Shown here: positions 1 through 5,550 of the stretch, in pieces
Position numbering within the stretch: the stretch's first letter is position 1
Layout of the letters: each line of letters opens with the position of its first letter
NCBI GenBank assembly: GCA_905372345.1
Contig: CAJPPE010000098.1
Location: 1 to 6,343, forward strand
Direction: 5' to 3'
Length of the DNA stretch: 6,343 nucleotides
From: an uncultured Treponema sp.
Lineage (GTDB): Bacteria; Spirochaetota; Spirochaetia; Treponematales; Treponemataceae
The notes under the pieces: generated by a model
What the model saw: the letters and a program-made list of their open reading frames with translations, nothing else
Database searches by the model: none
Told to the model about the DNA's origin: nothing
Made by a program: the position numbers and the translations under genes

Positions 1-218
1 AGAAAAATGAAGGAATAATCGGCAACTTAAAAAAATCCTTTTATCTTTTTTTTGAAAATTCTTTTTTTACATATAAGATAGTATTTTTAAGTGCCTTAAA
101 ATTATTTATCTCATTCCCTGCCCTATTTATATTTCCGGGAATTACGGGAATTATATTTTACATAGCCGAAAATTATAAACTGATAAATTATAAGCTGCTA
201 AAGGAGGAAAACCTATGA
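1..218 (+). CDS. C-terminal end of an unrecognised membrane protein (start outside window)
   Basis: An open frame enters from the left edge (first whole codon at base 3) and runs 71 codons to a TGA at 216-218. I do not recognise the family. The visible part starts polar, then has a long hydrophobic stretch (about residues 25-55 of the visible piece) broken by a Pro-Gly, consistent with one long or two short membrane helices, and ends in a Lys/Glu-rich tail ending KEENL. Its stop overlaps the start of the malQ remnant as ATGA, and the AAGGAGG that serves malQ lies inside its last codons. This overlap is typical of translationally coupled genes in one operon, and is the best evidence that the frame is real. 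A 9-bp tandem duplication lies within the hydrophobic part. It could be a small membrane protein or the last segment of a larger one; this cannot be decided here. Confidence 0.6.
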   Translation, partial: KNEGIIGNLKKSFYLFFENSFFTYKIVFLSALKLFISFPALFIFPGITGIIFYIAENYKLINYKLLKEENL

Positions 219-663
219 AAAGAAGTTCAGGTATTATTTTACATCCCACCTCATTGCCTAATGATGAAGGCATAGGGACAATCGGTAAAGAAGCCAACTC
301 TGCTGGAAGGCACGCATAAGACATACCCTAAAACTATTCGACATAATACGCCTCGACCATTTTAGAGGCTTTGAAGCCTTTTGGTCTACCCCCCAAGGTG
401 CACAAACGGCTCAAGAAGGAAAATGGGTGAAAGGCCCTGACCATCATTTTTTTGAAGAAATACAAAATGATCTGATTTCTTTGGATGAAAAATACAGGAT
501 AGAGCTTCCCATTCTAGCTGAAGATCTGGGAGTTATAACTCCTGAAGTTGCTAAACTCAGAGATGATTTTAATTTTCCAACGATGAAGATATTGCAATTT
601 GCCTTTGACTTAAACGAATTAAAATCGGAAAATATGTATAAAAAATTACCCTCTATACAATAG
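215..663 (+). pseudogene. malQ: malQ remnant: 4-alpha-glucanotransferase with two large deletions
   Basis: MalQ (amylomaltase, GH77) transfers glucan chains between maltodextrins in the cytoplasm and is normally about 500 residues. Here ATG 215, with a perfect AAGGAGG at 201-207, opens a typical N-terminus (MKRSSGIILHPTSLP, then GIGTIGKEA) that derails near base 298 and stops at TAA 317-319. In another frame, from about base 301, the GH77 core resumes: WKARIRHTLKLFDIIRLDHF, then RGFEAFW, WVKGP, LPILAEDLGVITPEV and MKILQFAFD. It breaks off near base 640, just where the family continues toward the THDNDT motif, and stops at TAG 661-663. So the block between about residue 28 and the catalytic core (roughly 240 residues, judged from usual family length) is gone with a frame change, and the C-terminal part is missing. 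The nucleophile Asp codon (355-357) and acid/base Glu codon (520-522) survive; the third catalytic Asp is lost. No functional enzyme can be made. Assembly error is the alternative to decay. Confidence 0.9.
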
Positions 664-682
664 TTTAATTTTTTTGTATATT
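654..682 (+). promoter_or_regulatory. Possible sigma-70-type promoter for clpP
   Basis: TATACA at 654-659 (4 of 6 to the -35 consensus) and TATATT at 677-682 (5 of 6 to the -10 consensus) are separated by 17 bases. Transcription would start near 689-690, giving a leader of about 27 nt that contains the ribosome site used for ATG 717. The region is AT-rich, so chance matches are common; the right spacing and position are the only support. Confidence 0.3.
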
Positions 683-706
683 AGTCTTTGTGAACGAAAA
701 AATTTT

Positions 707-719
707 AGGAGCTTACATG
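707..719 (+). promoter_or_regulatory. Ribosome binding site that fixes the clpP start at ATG 717
   Basis: AGGAG at 707-711 lies five bases before ATG 717. The longer frame from GTG 690 has no Shine-Dalgarno sequence and would begin at or near the proposed transcription start, so the shorter 200-residue product is preferred. Confidence 0.8.
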
Positions 720-1319
720 AACTTTATAAATGAAACAAACGAAGAGAAAAAAAATAAAACAAATGATGAAGATGCTTTGATGCAAAAATTTCTTAATACA
801 CGCCAAATTATTTTAGCCGGAGAAATCAACAAGGAGCTTTCAGAAAAAATAGTACGTCAACTTTTACTCATGGAGTCCTTGTCGGCAACAAAGCCTATTT
901 ATATTTATATAGACTCCCCCGGAGGAGATGCCGATGCAGGTTTTGCAATCTTCGATATGATAAGATTTATCAAGGCACCCGTCTACACAATAGGCATGGG
1001 CCTCGTTGCCAGTGCAGCATCCATCATTCTTCTTGCCGCAAGCAAGGAACGCCGTTTCGGTATGCCTAACAGCCACTACCTTATCCATCAGCCATTGTCC
1101 GGCATAAAGGGAGTTGCAACCGAAATAGAAATACACGCCAAAGAGCTTGAAAAGATGAGGGTAAAAATAAATAAGCTCATTGCGGAAGAAACCGGCACGG
1201 ATGAAAAAAAGGTTGCAAAGGATACGGACAGGGATTGCTGGCTCAATGCAGAAGAATCCGTAGAATACGGTCTTATTTCAAAAATAGCTAAAAACCGAAA
1301 AGATATTCCCGAAAAATAA
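717..1319 (+). CDS. clpP: ATP-dependent Clp protease proteolytic subunit, divergent (ClpP2-like)
   Basis: ClpP forms a double heptameric chamber that degrades proteins unfolded by ClpX or ClpA/C in the cytoplasm. The 200-residue product is of normal length. The catalytic triad is visible: Ser99 in GLVASAAS, His124 in YLIHQP and Asp173 in DTDRDCW. The oxyanion-strand SPGGDADAGFAIFD (67-80) and the handle helix (about 132-158) are also present. It departs from the standard type: the N-terminus lacks the usual IPxVVE axial-loop sequence and instead has a charged Asn/Glu/Lys-rich stretch (5-19) before LNTRQIILAGEI, and the usual A-S-M-G after the active Ser reads A-S-A-A-S. These features fit a second ClpP paralogue, which commonly assembles with a canonical partner. 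No Clp ATPase is adjacent. It sits behind the malQ remnant, probably with its own promoter, and converges on cbiB. Confidence 0.95.
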   Translation: MNFINETNEEKKNKTNDEDALMQKFLNTRQIILAGEINKELSEKIVRQLLLMESLSATKPIYIYIDSPGGDADAGFAIFDMIRFIKAPVYTIGMGLVASAASIILLAASKERRFGMPNSHYLIHQPLSGIKGVATEIEIHAKELEKMRVKINKLIAEETGTDEKKVAKDTDRDCWLNAEESVEYGLISKIAKNRKDIPEK

Positions 1320-2352
1320 AAAAAGCATAAAGCCCAAACATAAAAATCTCGGATGCATACATCAGCTGTATGCATCTTTTTATATCTTCATCTTCAATTT
1401 CAAAAATATCATCCCCTATAAAAGGCTTTTCGACAAGGACTCCGCCGTAATAGTTAGGACCTCCCAGCTTTAAACCTAAAAGACCGGCAGCAGCGCTTTC
1501 AGGATGGGCGGAATTAGGGCTTGAATGTTTTCTGCAATCCCGCCGCCAAATCTTAAAACCTCTTTTTATTGCCGCTAGTTTCAGAATTATTTTGTTTGAA
1601 ATTCTTTTTTGCAAACCTCTTTGTGCCGGTCTTATAAGTTTACAAAAAAAAGAACCTGCAAGAATGAGCAAGGCAGAAAGGCGGGCCGGAACATAGTTTA
1701 CAATATCATCAATCTTTGCCGGAACAAATCCCAAGTCGGCATATTTTTCATTTTTATAGCCGAGCATAGAATCCATGGTATTTACAGCCTTATAAGCTAT
1801 ACCGCCTGCAGGGCCTAAAAGCATCATAAAAAACAGTGGTGCTATAACCCCGTCGCTTGTATTTTCGGCTATGGTTTCAACACAGGCACGGCTCACTCCC
1901 TTTTTATCTAAAGATTCGGTATCCCTGCCTACAATATTTGCAACCTGCTTTCTTCCCTCTTCAATACTTATCTGTAAGGCCTTAAAAACTTTTATAGATT
2001 CTTTTTGAAGACAGCGGGCTGCAAGGCAGGTATAGCTGATCCATACGGAAAAAATAAAGTATAAACCCTTGTAAGGATATAATAATTTTAAAAAGAAAAA
2101 GACAAGACAAAAGCTGAAAATAATATTGAAAACAACAATTAAAAAACCGGCAAACTTTAAACCTCGCGGAGAACTAAAACAAAACCTAGCAAGGACTTCT
2201 TCTTTTTTTATAAGGCTACCGATAAATTTTACGGGATGAGGAAAAGAATAAGGGTCCCCTAAAATAAAATCAAGAATGATTGCAGCCAATAAAATAAAAA
2301 AATTAATGTGCAAAAAAACAAAATCGGAAAGACTTAAAAAATTAAAATTCAT
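1288..2352 (-). CDS. cbiB: Adenosylcobinamide-phosphate synthase (CbiB/CobD)
   Basis: This inner-membrane enzyme attaches the aminopropanol (phosphate) arm to adenosylcobyric acid, a late step in making or salvaging cobalamin. Family signatures appear in order: LDFILGDP and HPVKFIG (28-45), hydrophobic helices (about 66-110), VGRDTESLD (141-149), VETIAENTSDGVIAPLFF (158-175), NTMDSMLGYK (191-200), KIDDIVNYVPARL (213-225), HSSPNSAHPESAAAG (276-290) and LGGPNYYGG (296-304). The 354 residues exceed the usual 310-320, partly through a basic stretch at about 235-275. ATG 2352 is the natural start for the GDP motif spacing, but no Shine-Dalgarno sequence precedes it. It is separated from the upstream lipoprotein gene by a terminator, so it is a single-gene unit. 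Its last 32 bp overlap the 3' end of clpP. No other cobalamin genes are in the window, so complete synthesis versus salvage cannot be judged. Confidence 0.95.
   Translation of the reverse strand: MNFNFLSLSDFVFLHINFFILLAAIILDFILGDPYSFPHPVKFIGSLIKKEEVLARFCFSSPRGLKFAGFLIVVFNIIFSFCLVFFFLKLLYPYKGLYFIFSVWISYTCLAARCLQKESIKVFKALQISIEEGRKQVANIVGRDTESLDKKGVSRACVETIAENTSDGVIAPLFFMMLLGPAGGIAYKAVNTMDSMLGYKNEKYADLGFVPAKIDDIVNYVPARLSALLILAGSFFCKLIRPAQRGLQKRISNKIILKLAAIKRGFKIWRRDCRKHSSPNSAHPESAAAGLLGLKLGGPNYYGGVLVEKPFIGDDIFEIEDEDIKRCIQLMYASEIFMFGLYAFFIFREYLFGF
1352..1381 (+). terminator. Intrinsic terminator for clpP, inside cbiB coding sequence
   Basis: GATGCATACA (1352-1361), a five-base loop TCAGC and TGTATGCATC (1367-1376) form a perfect 10-bp stem followed directly by TTTTT (1377-1381). 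It lies 32 bases after the clpP stop. On the other strand the same bases encode the C-terminal KRCIQLMYAS of CbiB. The stem is only 40% GC, so strength is uncertain. Confidence 0.65.
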
Positions 2353-2360
2353 TTTGACGA

Positions 2361-2392
2361 TAGATATTAGTCTAATATAGAACTAATCTAAA
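2361..2392 (-). promoter_or_regulatory. Possible cbiB promoter with imperfect inverted repeat
   Basis: On the minus strand TTTAGA (2392-2387), 17 bases, then TAATAT (2369-2364) is a weak promoter match that would start transcription only a few bases before ATG 2352. The same bases form an imperfect dyad, ATTAGT (2366-2371) against ACTAAT (2382-2387), extended by TAGAT/CTA, which could be an operator. Both are weak matches in AT-rich sequence. Confidence 0.22.
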
Positions 2393-2429
2393 ACAAAACC
2401 GTCCGGCCTTTTAAAGCCAAGACGGTTTT
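2390..2429 (-). terminator. Intrinsic terminator closing the yidC-jag-lipoprotein operon
   Basis: Read on the minus strand, GACGG plus TTTT (2421-2429 pairing with 2395-2403) gives a perfect 9-bp stem AAAACCGTC/GACGGTTTT. The interior holds a further GGC/GCC pairing, and the stem is followed by G then TTTT (2394-2390). It lies 17 bases after the lipoprotein stop codon and separates that gene from cbiB. Confidence 0.85.
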
Positions 2430-2445
2430 CGCTAAACAAAAAAAC

Positions 2446-3471
2446 TTATTTTTCTTCAAGATATGAAGCTTGAACCCAACCTTTCTTTTGTTTGTTTTGT
2501 ACATAATACCATTCGGTTTGAGAACCATCGCCATCAACAATTACAACTTTTTTTGAAGCATGAAGAATGGTATCGGCTTTTACGGATGCCAATACTCTTA
2601 GCTCTCCGTCTAAAAACGGAATACTCAAAAGTTCTATATCTTTTTTTGCCGTAAATTTCTTTTCTACTTTTTCGGCTTCAAGTTTCTTTAAAAAAGCAGC
2701 CTCAGCATCCATCACATGAGCAAGATTTTGTAAAATTGCTATATCATCACTATATCTCGAATTCATTTCAATAGCGTTTTGAAACAGTTCGGCTCTGCTT
2801 GTTTCACTTTGAGTTTCCATTGCAATTTGAGCAAGAACCATTGCTGCTACATTTTCTTTTTGAAATTCTACAGTATCTCTTTTGGCATACTTTTCTTTTA
2901 TAATCCACGAAGTTACCAGTTCAGGGCAATAAGCTGCAATCTTTACAAATTTCTGATTAGAGCTGTTTAAACTGTCTTTATAAACGGCAACAATAAAATA
3001 CTGAGGTATGATTTCATCCGTAACTGCCGTTAAAGAATCCGATTTGTATAAAACCGTGTCTGCTGCAGAAATAAATCCTGCAACCGTGTTAGGCTCATAA
3101 CAATAGTCTTGAATCCAATATTCCTTATCTTTTAAAGAAATATGGAAGAATTTCCGCTTTTGACCGTCAGTTCTCTGTGCTTCTTTTTCTTCGCCAAGGT
3201 ACATAGCGACGTCTCCCAATGAAGCTTCTGCCGCCCATTTCATTTTCCCCTCATCCGTTTCGGTATAGAGTCCTGCACGATGTACATAAATAACTCCGTC
3301 TGCATTTACTTCAGCCATTGATTCTTTAGGAGTATCTTTCTCCATTGAATCCATAGCCTCAGGCATTGCAGGTTCAGATTTTGAAGTTACGTCTTCCTTT
3401 GTACAAGAAGCAAAGGCGAATAACGAAACACACAATAGTAAAACAAATTTTCTAACAAAATTTACTTTCAT
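2446..3471 (-). CDS. SH3-like-domain lipoprotein, function unknown
   Basis: The 341-residue product starts at ATG 3471. It has a signal peptide with a basic start and hydrophobic core ending LFAFAS before Cys23, a relaxed spirochaete-type lipobox, so a lipid-anchored envelope protein is likely. A Met/Glu/Pro-rich flexible linker (about 26-55) follows. Residues 58-127 look like a bacterial SH3-type module (a Val-rich strand, YWIQDYCYE at the end). A second beta-rich segment (about 130-195) may be another, then an all-helical stretch (200-270) and a final SH3-like module (about 272-341) ending WYYVQNKQKKGWVQASYL, the classic W-x-x-x-YL ending of such domains. SH3-type modules often bind peptidoglycan or protein partners; which applies here is not shown. 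It is the last gene of the operon, 22 bases after the prolyl isomerase, and is followed by a terminator. Confidence 0.85.
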   Translation of the reverse strand: MKVNFVRKFVLLLCVSLFAFASCTKEDVTSKSEPAMPEAMDSMEKDTPKESMAEVNADGVIYVHRAGLYTETDEGKMKWAAEASLGDVAMYLGEEKEAQRTDGQKRKFFHISLKDKEYWIQDYCYEPNTVAGFISAADTVLYKSDSLTAVTDEIIPQYFIVAVYKDSLNSSNQKFVKIAAYCPELVTSWIIKEKYAKRDTVEFQKENVAAMVLAQIAMETQSETSRAELFQNAIEMNSRYSDDIAILQNLAHVMDAEAAFLKKLEAEKVEKKFTAKKDIELLSIPFLDGELRVLASVKADTILHASKKVVIVDGDGSQTEWYYVQNKQKKGWVQASYLEEK

Positions 3472-3482
3472 AAACAACTCCT
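3469..3482 (-). promoter_or_regulatory. Ribosome binding site that fixes the lipoprotein start at ATG 3471
   Basis: AGGAG (3482-3478) lies six bases before ATG 3471. An in-frame TTG two codons earlier (3477) falls immediately after the site and is too close to use, so the product starts MKVNFVRK. Confidence 0.8.
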
Positions 3483-3493
3483 TATTTTTTATG

Positions 3494-4579
3494 TTATTTT
3501 ATATTTAACAATTCAAGTTCAAAAACCAGATAAGCATTCGGAGGAATGACACCGCCTGCACCTGTTTCGCCGTAAGCAAGATGAGGAGGAATAATGATAA
3601 TTCGTTTTTCACCCAAAGTCATTTTTGCCGATTGAGAGTCAAAACCCGGAATAACCCGGCCTACACCCACAGGGAATTCTAAAGGCTTGTGCATATCGGA
3701 GTCATCAAAGACCTTTCCGTTTTCCAAAAGGGAGCCTTTGTATTTCATAGTTAAGGTTTGACCTTGTTTAGGAGTGTCTCCCTTTCCTTGTTTTATAACA
3801 AAGAAATATACACCGTCATCATCAAGTTTTGCAGGAGAATATTTCGTTTTAATCAAGCCTTCCATTTTTTTTGCAACAGCCTCTGCTCTGCGCTTTTCAC
3901 TTTCTTTTGAATCTGAAAGGTATTTATAAAAGGCATCCTGATCGGTTTTAAAAGCCTTTGCTTCATCTCCGGTTCTGATAATTTTAATACTATTCATTTT
4001 ATCGCCCTGCTGAATTGCATCTACAACATTTTGACCTTCAACAACCCGCCCGAAAACCGTGTGCTTACCGTCAAGCCAAGGAGTTTCAACATGGGTAATA
4101 AAAAATTGAGAACCGTTAGTACCGGGACCTGCATTAGCCATCGACAAAACACCGGGACCGTCATGCTTTAAATTCTCTACAATCTCATCGGGAAATTTAT
4201 AACCGGGTCCGCCCGAACCTGTGCCGGTAGGATCTCCGCCCTGAATCATAAAATCAGCTATTACCCTGTGAAAGGTGAGTCCGTCATAAAAAGGTTTTCC
4301 CTTTGCGGCATCAAGAGTTCCTTCAGCTAATCCTACAAAATTACATACCGTTAAGGGCGTATCTTTGTAAAAAAGCTTTAGAACAATCAATCCTCTATCC
4401 GTATCTATAGCAGCATAGAGTCCATTTTCTTTTAACGCTTCTATTTTTGTTAAATCGACTTTGCTCATTTTTTTATCTCCTTTTTCCAAGCCGGAATTTG
4501 TTATTATAATAGCAGCAGCCGTTCCTGCAACTAAAATCATAAACGCAATAGCAATAACCATGATCCATAATTTTTTCAT
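3494..4579 (-). CDS. Membrane-anchored cyclophilin-FKBP fusion peptidylprolyl isomerase
   Basis: This protein speeds cis-trans isomerisation of prolyl bonds, and carries two unrelated isomerase folds in one chain. Residues 1-29 form a hydrophobic signal anchor (no lipobox). The cyclophilin domain (about 53-205) has the active-site set: Arg105, Phe110, Met111, Gln113 ([15 protein letters not shown]), Ala148, Phe160 (NGSQFFIT), Trp168, Leu169 and His173 ([13 protein letters not shown]). A charged, helical linker (about 205-250) leads to an FKBP domain (about 255-361) with Tyr280, Phe291-Asp292, Phe302, Val309-Ile310, Tyr336 (HLAYGE), Ile345 and Phe353; the Trp at the pocket base of FKBP12 is Phe313 here. 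Both sites look intact, including Trp168, which matters for cyclosporin binding. Dual-family immunophilins of this order have been described; I recall T. denticola as one example. ATG 4579 has AAGGA eight bases upstream; a second start at Met38 is listed separately. It follows the exported protein gene by 11 bases. Confidence 0.95.
   Translation of the reverse strand: MKKLWIMVIAIAFMILVAGTAAAIIITNSGLEKGDKKMSKVDLTKIEALKENGLYAAIDTDRGLIVLKLFYKDTPLTVCNFVGLAEGTLDAAKGKPFYDGLTFHRVIADFMIQGGDPTGTGSGGPGYKFPDEIVENLKHDGPGVLSMANAGPGTNGSQFFITHVETPWLDGKHTVFGRVVEGQNVVDAIQQGDKMNSIKIIRTGDEAKAFKTDQDAFYKYLSDSKESEKRRAEAVAKKMEGLIKTKYSPAKLDDDGVYFFVIKQGKGDTPKQGQTLTMKYKGSLLENGKVFDDSDMHKPLEFPVGVGRVIPGFDSQSAKMTLGEKRIIIIPPHLAYGETGAGGVIPPNAYLVFELELLNIK
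4466..4483 (-). promoter_or_regulatory. Internal ribosome site and alternative start (Met38) in the isomerase gene
   Basis: AAAGGAGAT (4483-4475) followed by six A residues precedes an in-frame ATG (4468-4466). The site is a better match to the anti-Shine-Dalgarno than the one at ATG 4579. Translation here would give a 324-residue protein beginning [15 protein letters not shown], with both isomerase domains but no membrane anchor. The encoded EKGDKK is an ordinary charged post-anchor sequence, so the match could be chance. Confidence 0.5.
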
Positions 4580-4590
4580 TTTATCTTTCC

Positions 4591-5448
4591 TTAATTATCA
4601 GAATTGTTCTTTTTTTTGGCACTATATTCGATACCTTGCTCGGCACATTTATATTCATCCTTAAACCAATTATACACAGCCGTCAAACGTGAAGAAAAAG
4701 CTCTTTTTATCCTGCCGCCTATAAATGGTATTGTAGGAAATTTTGCACTACTTAAACAATGGATTAAAATATAATCATCAAGATCATATATAGCCAAAGA
4801 TAAAGTCATCGCATCAGGCGGAAGAGAAATAAGGCTCATATCCGGATGTGTAATCTTCTGTGTATTTACACATATCATACCAATACCATTATCTTCTTTT
4901 AAATATCGGTATTTATAAATAAAATCTCCGAAGGTTGGATCGATTTGGCGGGCAAAAATTTCCAAGCCGTCAAATTCCTCATTTAAAGGGTCGTCTATAG
5001 GCTCATAAACAACACCGCCCGACCTTTTTACTTCTTTTACTGCATGGGATGTTAAATAAAGAGTCCTCATTTCCTGATAAGAGTTTGAAAAGTATTCAAT
5101 ACCTTCAAGACCGGAAATATGACGCAATATTTTAGACACGTCAGGATTATTGGGACCTTCTTTTTTGTACAAAGATATGAACTCACCTAAAAAAGCAGGC
5201 TTTTTTTTCGACAATAAAGACAACATTTTTTCTGAAAATGCGGAAACAGGCAGCATTTCGGGTTTCATGTTTGAAGCCCCGTATTTTAACTTAATTATTT
5301 CTTTTTTTTGAACAAGCTCGGCAGCTATCTTTGGATCAAGAATATCCGAGAGTCTCTGTTCAATATTGCGTGTATCTACGCCTTTATCTGAAAAAAGCGG
5401 AAACAGGCAGACTGCAAAAAACATGAATAGCGTTTTAATTTTTTTCAT
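4591..5448 (-). CDS. Exported protein of unknown function
   Basis: The 285-residue product has a typical signal peptide: MKKIK, a hydrophobic core and probable cleavage after LFPLFS (about residue 20), with no Cys at the site, so it should be a periplasmic or outer-membrane-associated protein. I do not recognise its function; it may belong to a Treponema-restricted family such as DUF6675, but that is from memory and uncertain. The mature part is mixed alpha/beta with no further long hydrophobic helix. The segment 143-200 ([31 protein letters not shown]) and a strand-rich centre with [17 protein letters not shown] (216-232) look structured; the C-terminus is basic and polar ([10 protein letters not shown]). 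It lies between jag and the isomerase, 11 bases before the latter, and its translation start is unusual: no close Shine-Dalgarno, but AGGAGG 50 bases upstream beyond a hairpin, and a short ORF that overlaps the start by ATGA. Confidence 0.85.
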   Translation of the reverse strand: MKKIKTLFMFFAVCLFPLFSDKGVDTRNIEQRLSDILDPKIAAELVQKKEIIKLKYGASNMKPEMLPVSAFSEKMLSLLSKKKPAFLGEFISLYKKEGPNNPDVSKILRHISGLEGIEYFSNSYQEMRTLYLTSHAVKEVKRSGGVVYEPIDDPLNEEFDGLEIFARQIDPTFGDFIYKYRYLKEDNGIGMICVNTQKITHPDMSLISLPPDAMTLSLAIYDLDDYILIHCLSSAKFPTIPFIGGRIKRAFSSRLTAVYNWFKDEYKCAEQGIEYSAKKKNNSDN

Positions 5449-5513
5449 ACAATATCGATAAACAGTGAGACTGAATTTCTGCCGAACTGTTTATCACACC
5501 TCCTAAAATTCAT
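5445..5513 (-). CDS. Possible 22-codon leader ORF coupled to the exported protein gene
   Basis: ATG 5513 is preceded by AGAGGA with about six bases of spacing. The frame runs 22 codons (MNFRRCDKQF at its start, LFIDIV at its end) to a TGA at 5447-5445 that overlaps the next start as ATGA. Its Arg-Arg codons are the AGGAGG described for the hairpin. Translating it would melt the hairpin and deliver ribosomes directly to the downstream start. Such a short frame can occur by chance, and no peptide family is recognised. Confidence 0.3.
   Translation of the reverse strand: MNFRRCDKQFGRNSVSLFIDIV
5446..5504 (-). promoter_or_regulatory. Shine-Dalgarno separated from its start codon by a hairpin
   Basis: On the minus strand a perfect AGGAGG (5504-5499) lies 50 bases before ATG 5448, far too distant in linear form. 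Between them GATAAACAGT (5495-5486) pairs perfectly with ACTGTTTATC (5466-5457) around a 19-base loop. Folding this 39-base element leaves 3 + 8 = 11 unpaired bases between the ribosome site and the start, a workable distance. This resembles the structured initiation region described for phage T4 gene 38. The pairing is seen; the role is inferred. Confidence 0.45.
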
Positions 5514-5550
5514 GGTTTTCCTCTGCGAGGATTGAGTCCGCCCGTTATAT

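Noticed and set aside
427..663. A stand-alone 78-codon gene starting at GTG 427
   Set aside because: It is the last part of the GH77 core that begins upstream at about base 301 in the same frame; it has no start of its own and lacks the rest of the enzyme.
690..716. Longer clpP beginning at GTG 690
   Set aside because: No ribosome site precedes it, it coincides with the likely transcription start, and ATG 717 has AGGAG at ideal spacing.
864..1375. Minus-strand open frames across clpP (864-1136 and 1088-1375)
   Set aside because: They are antisense to a clear ClpP frame with intact motifs and show no recognisable protein character.
1609..1818. Plus-strand frame inside cbiB
   Set aside because: Shadow of the conserved cbiB coding sequence; no ribosome site or family resemblance.
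2354..2381. Plus-strand promoter TTGACG ... TATAGA upstream of the lipoprotein terminator
   Set aside because: It would fire antisense into the operon 3' end with no gene to serve; matches of this quality are expected in AT-rich DNA.
2353..2394. Cobalamin riboswitch upstream of cbiB
   Set aside because: The space is about 40 bases beyond the terminator, far shorter than the roughly 200 bases such an element needs, and no B12-box-like sequence is visible.
2463..2970. Plus-strand frames at 2463-2654 and 2779-2970
   Set aside because: Antisense to the lipoprotein gene, no plausible starts, composition of a reversed coding sequence.
5490..5504. Programmed frameshift site at AGGAGG-TGT-GAT inside the leader ORF
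   Set aside because: It lacks a slippery codon followed by a stop at the spacing seen in prfB, and no alternative frame continues usefully.
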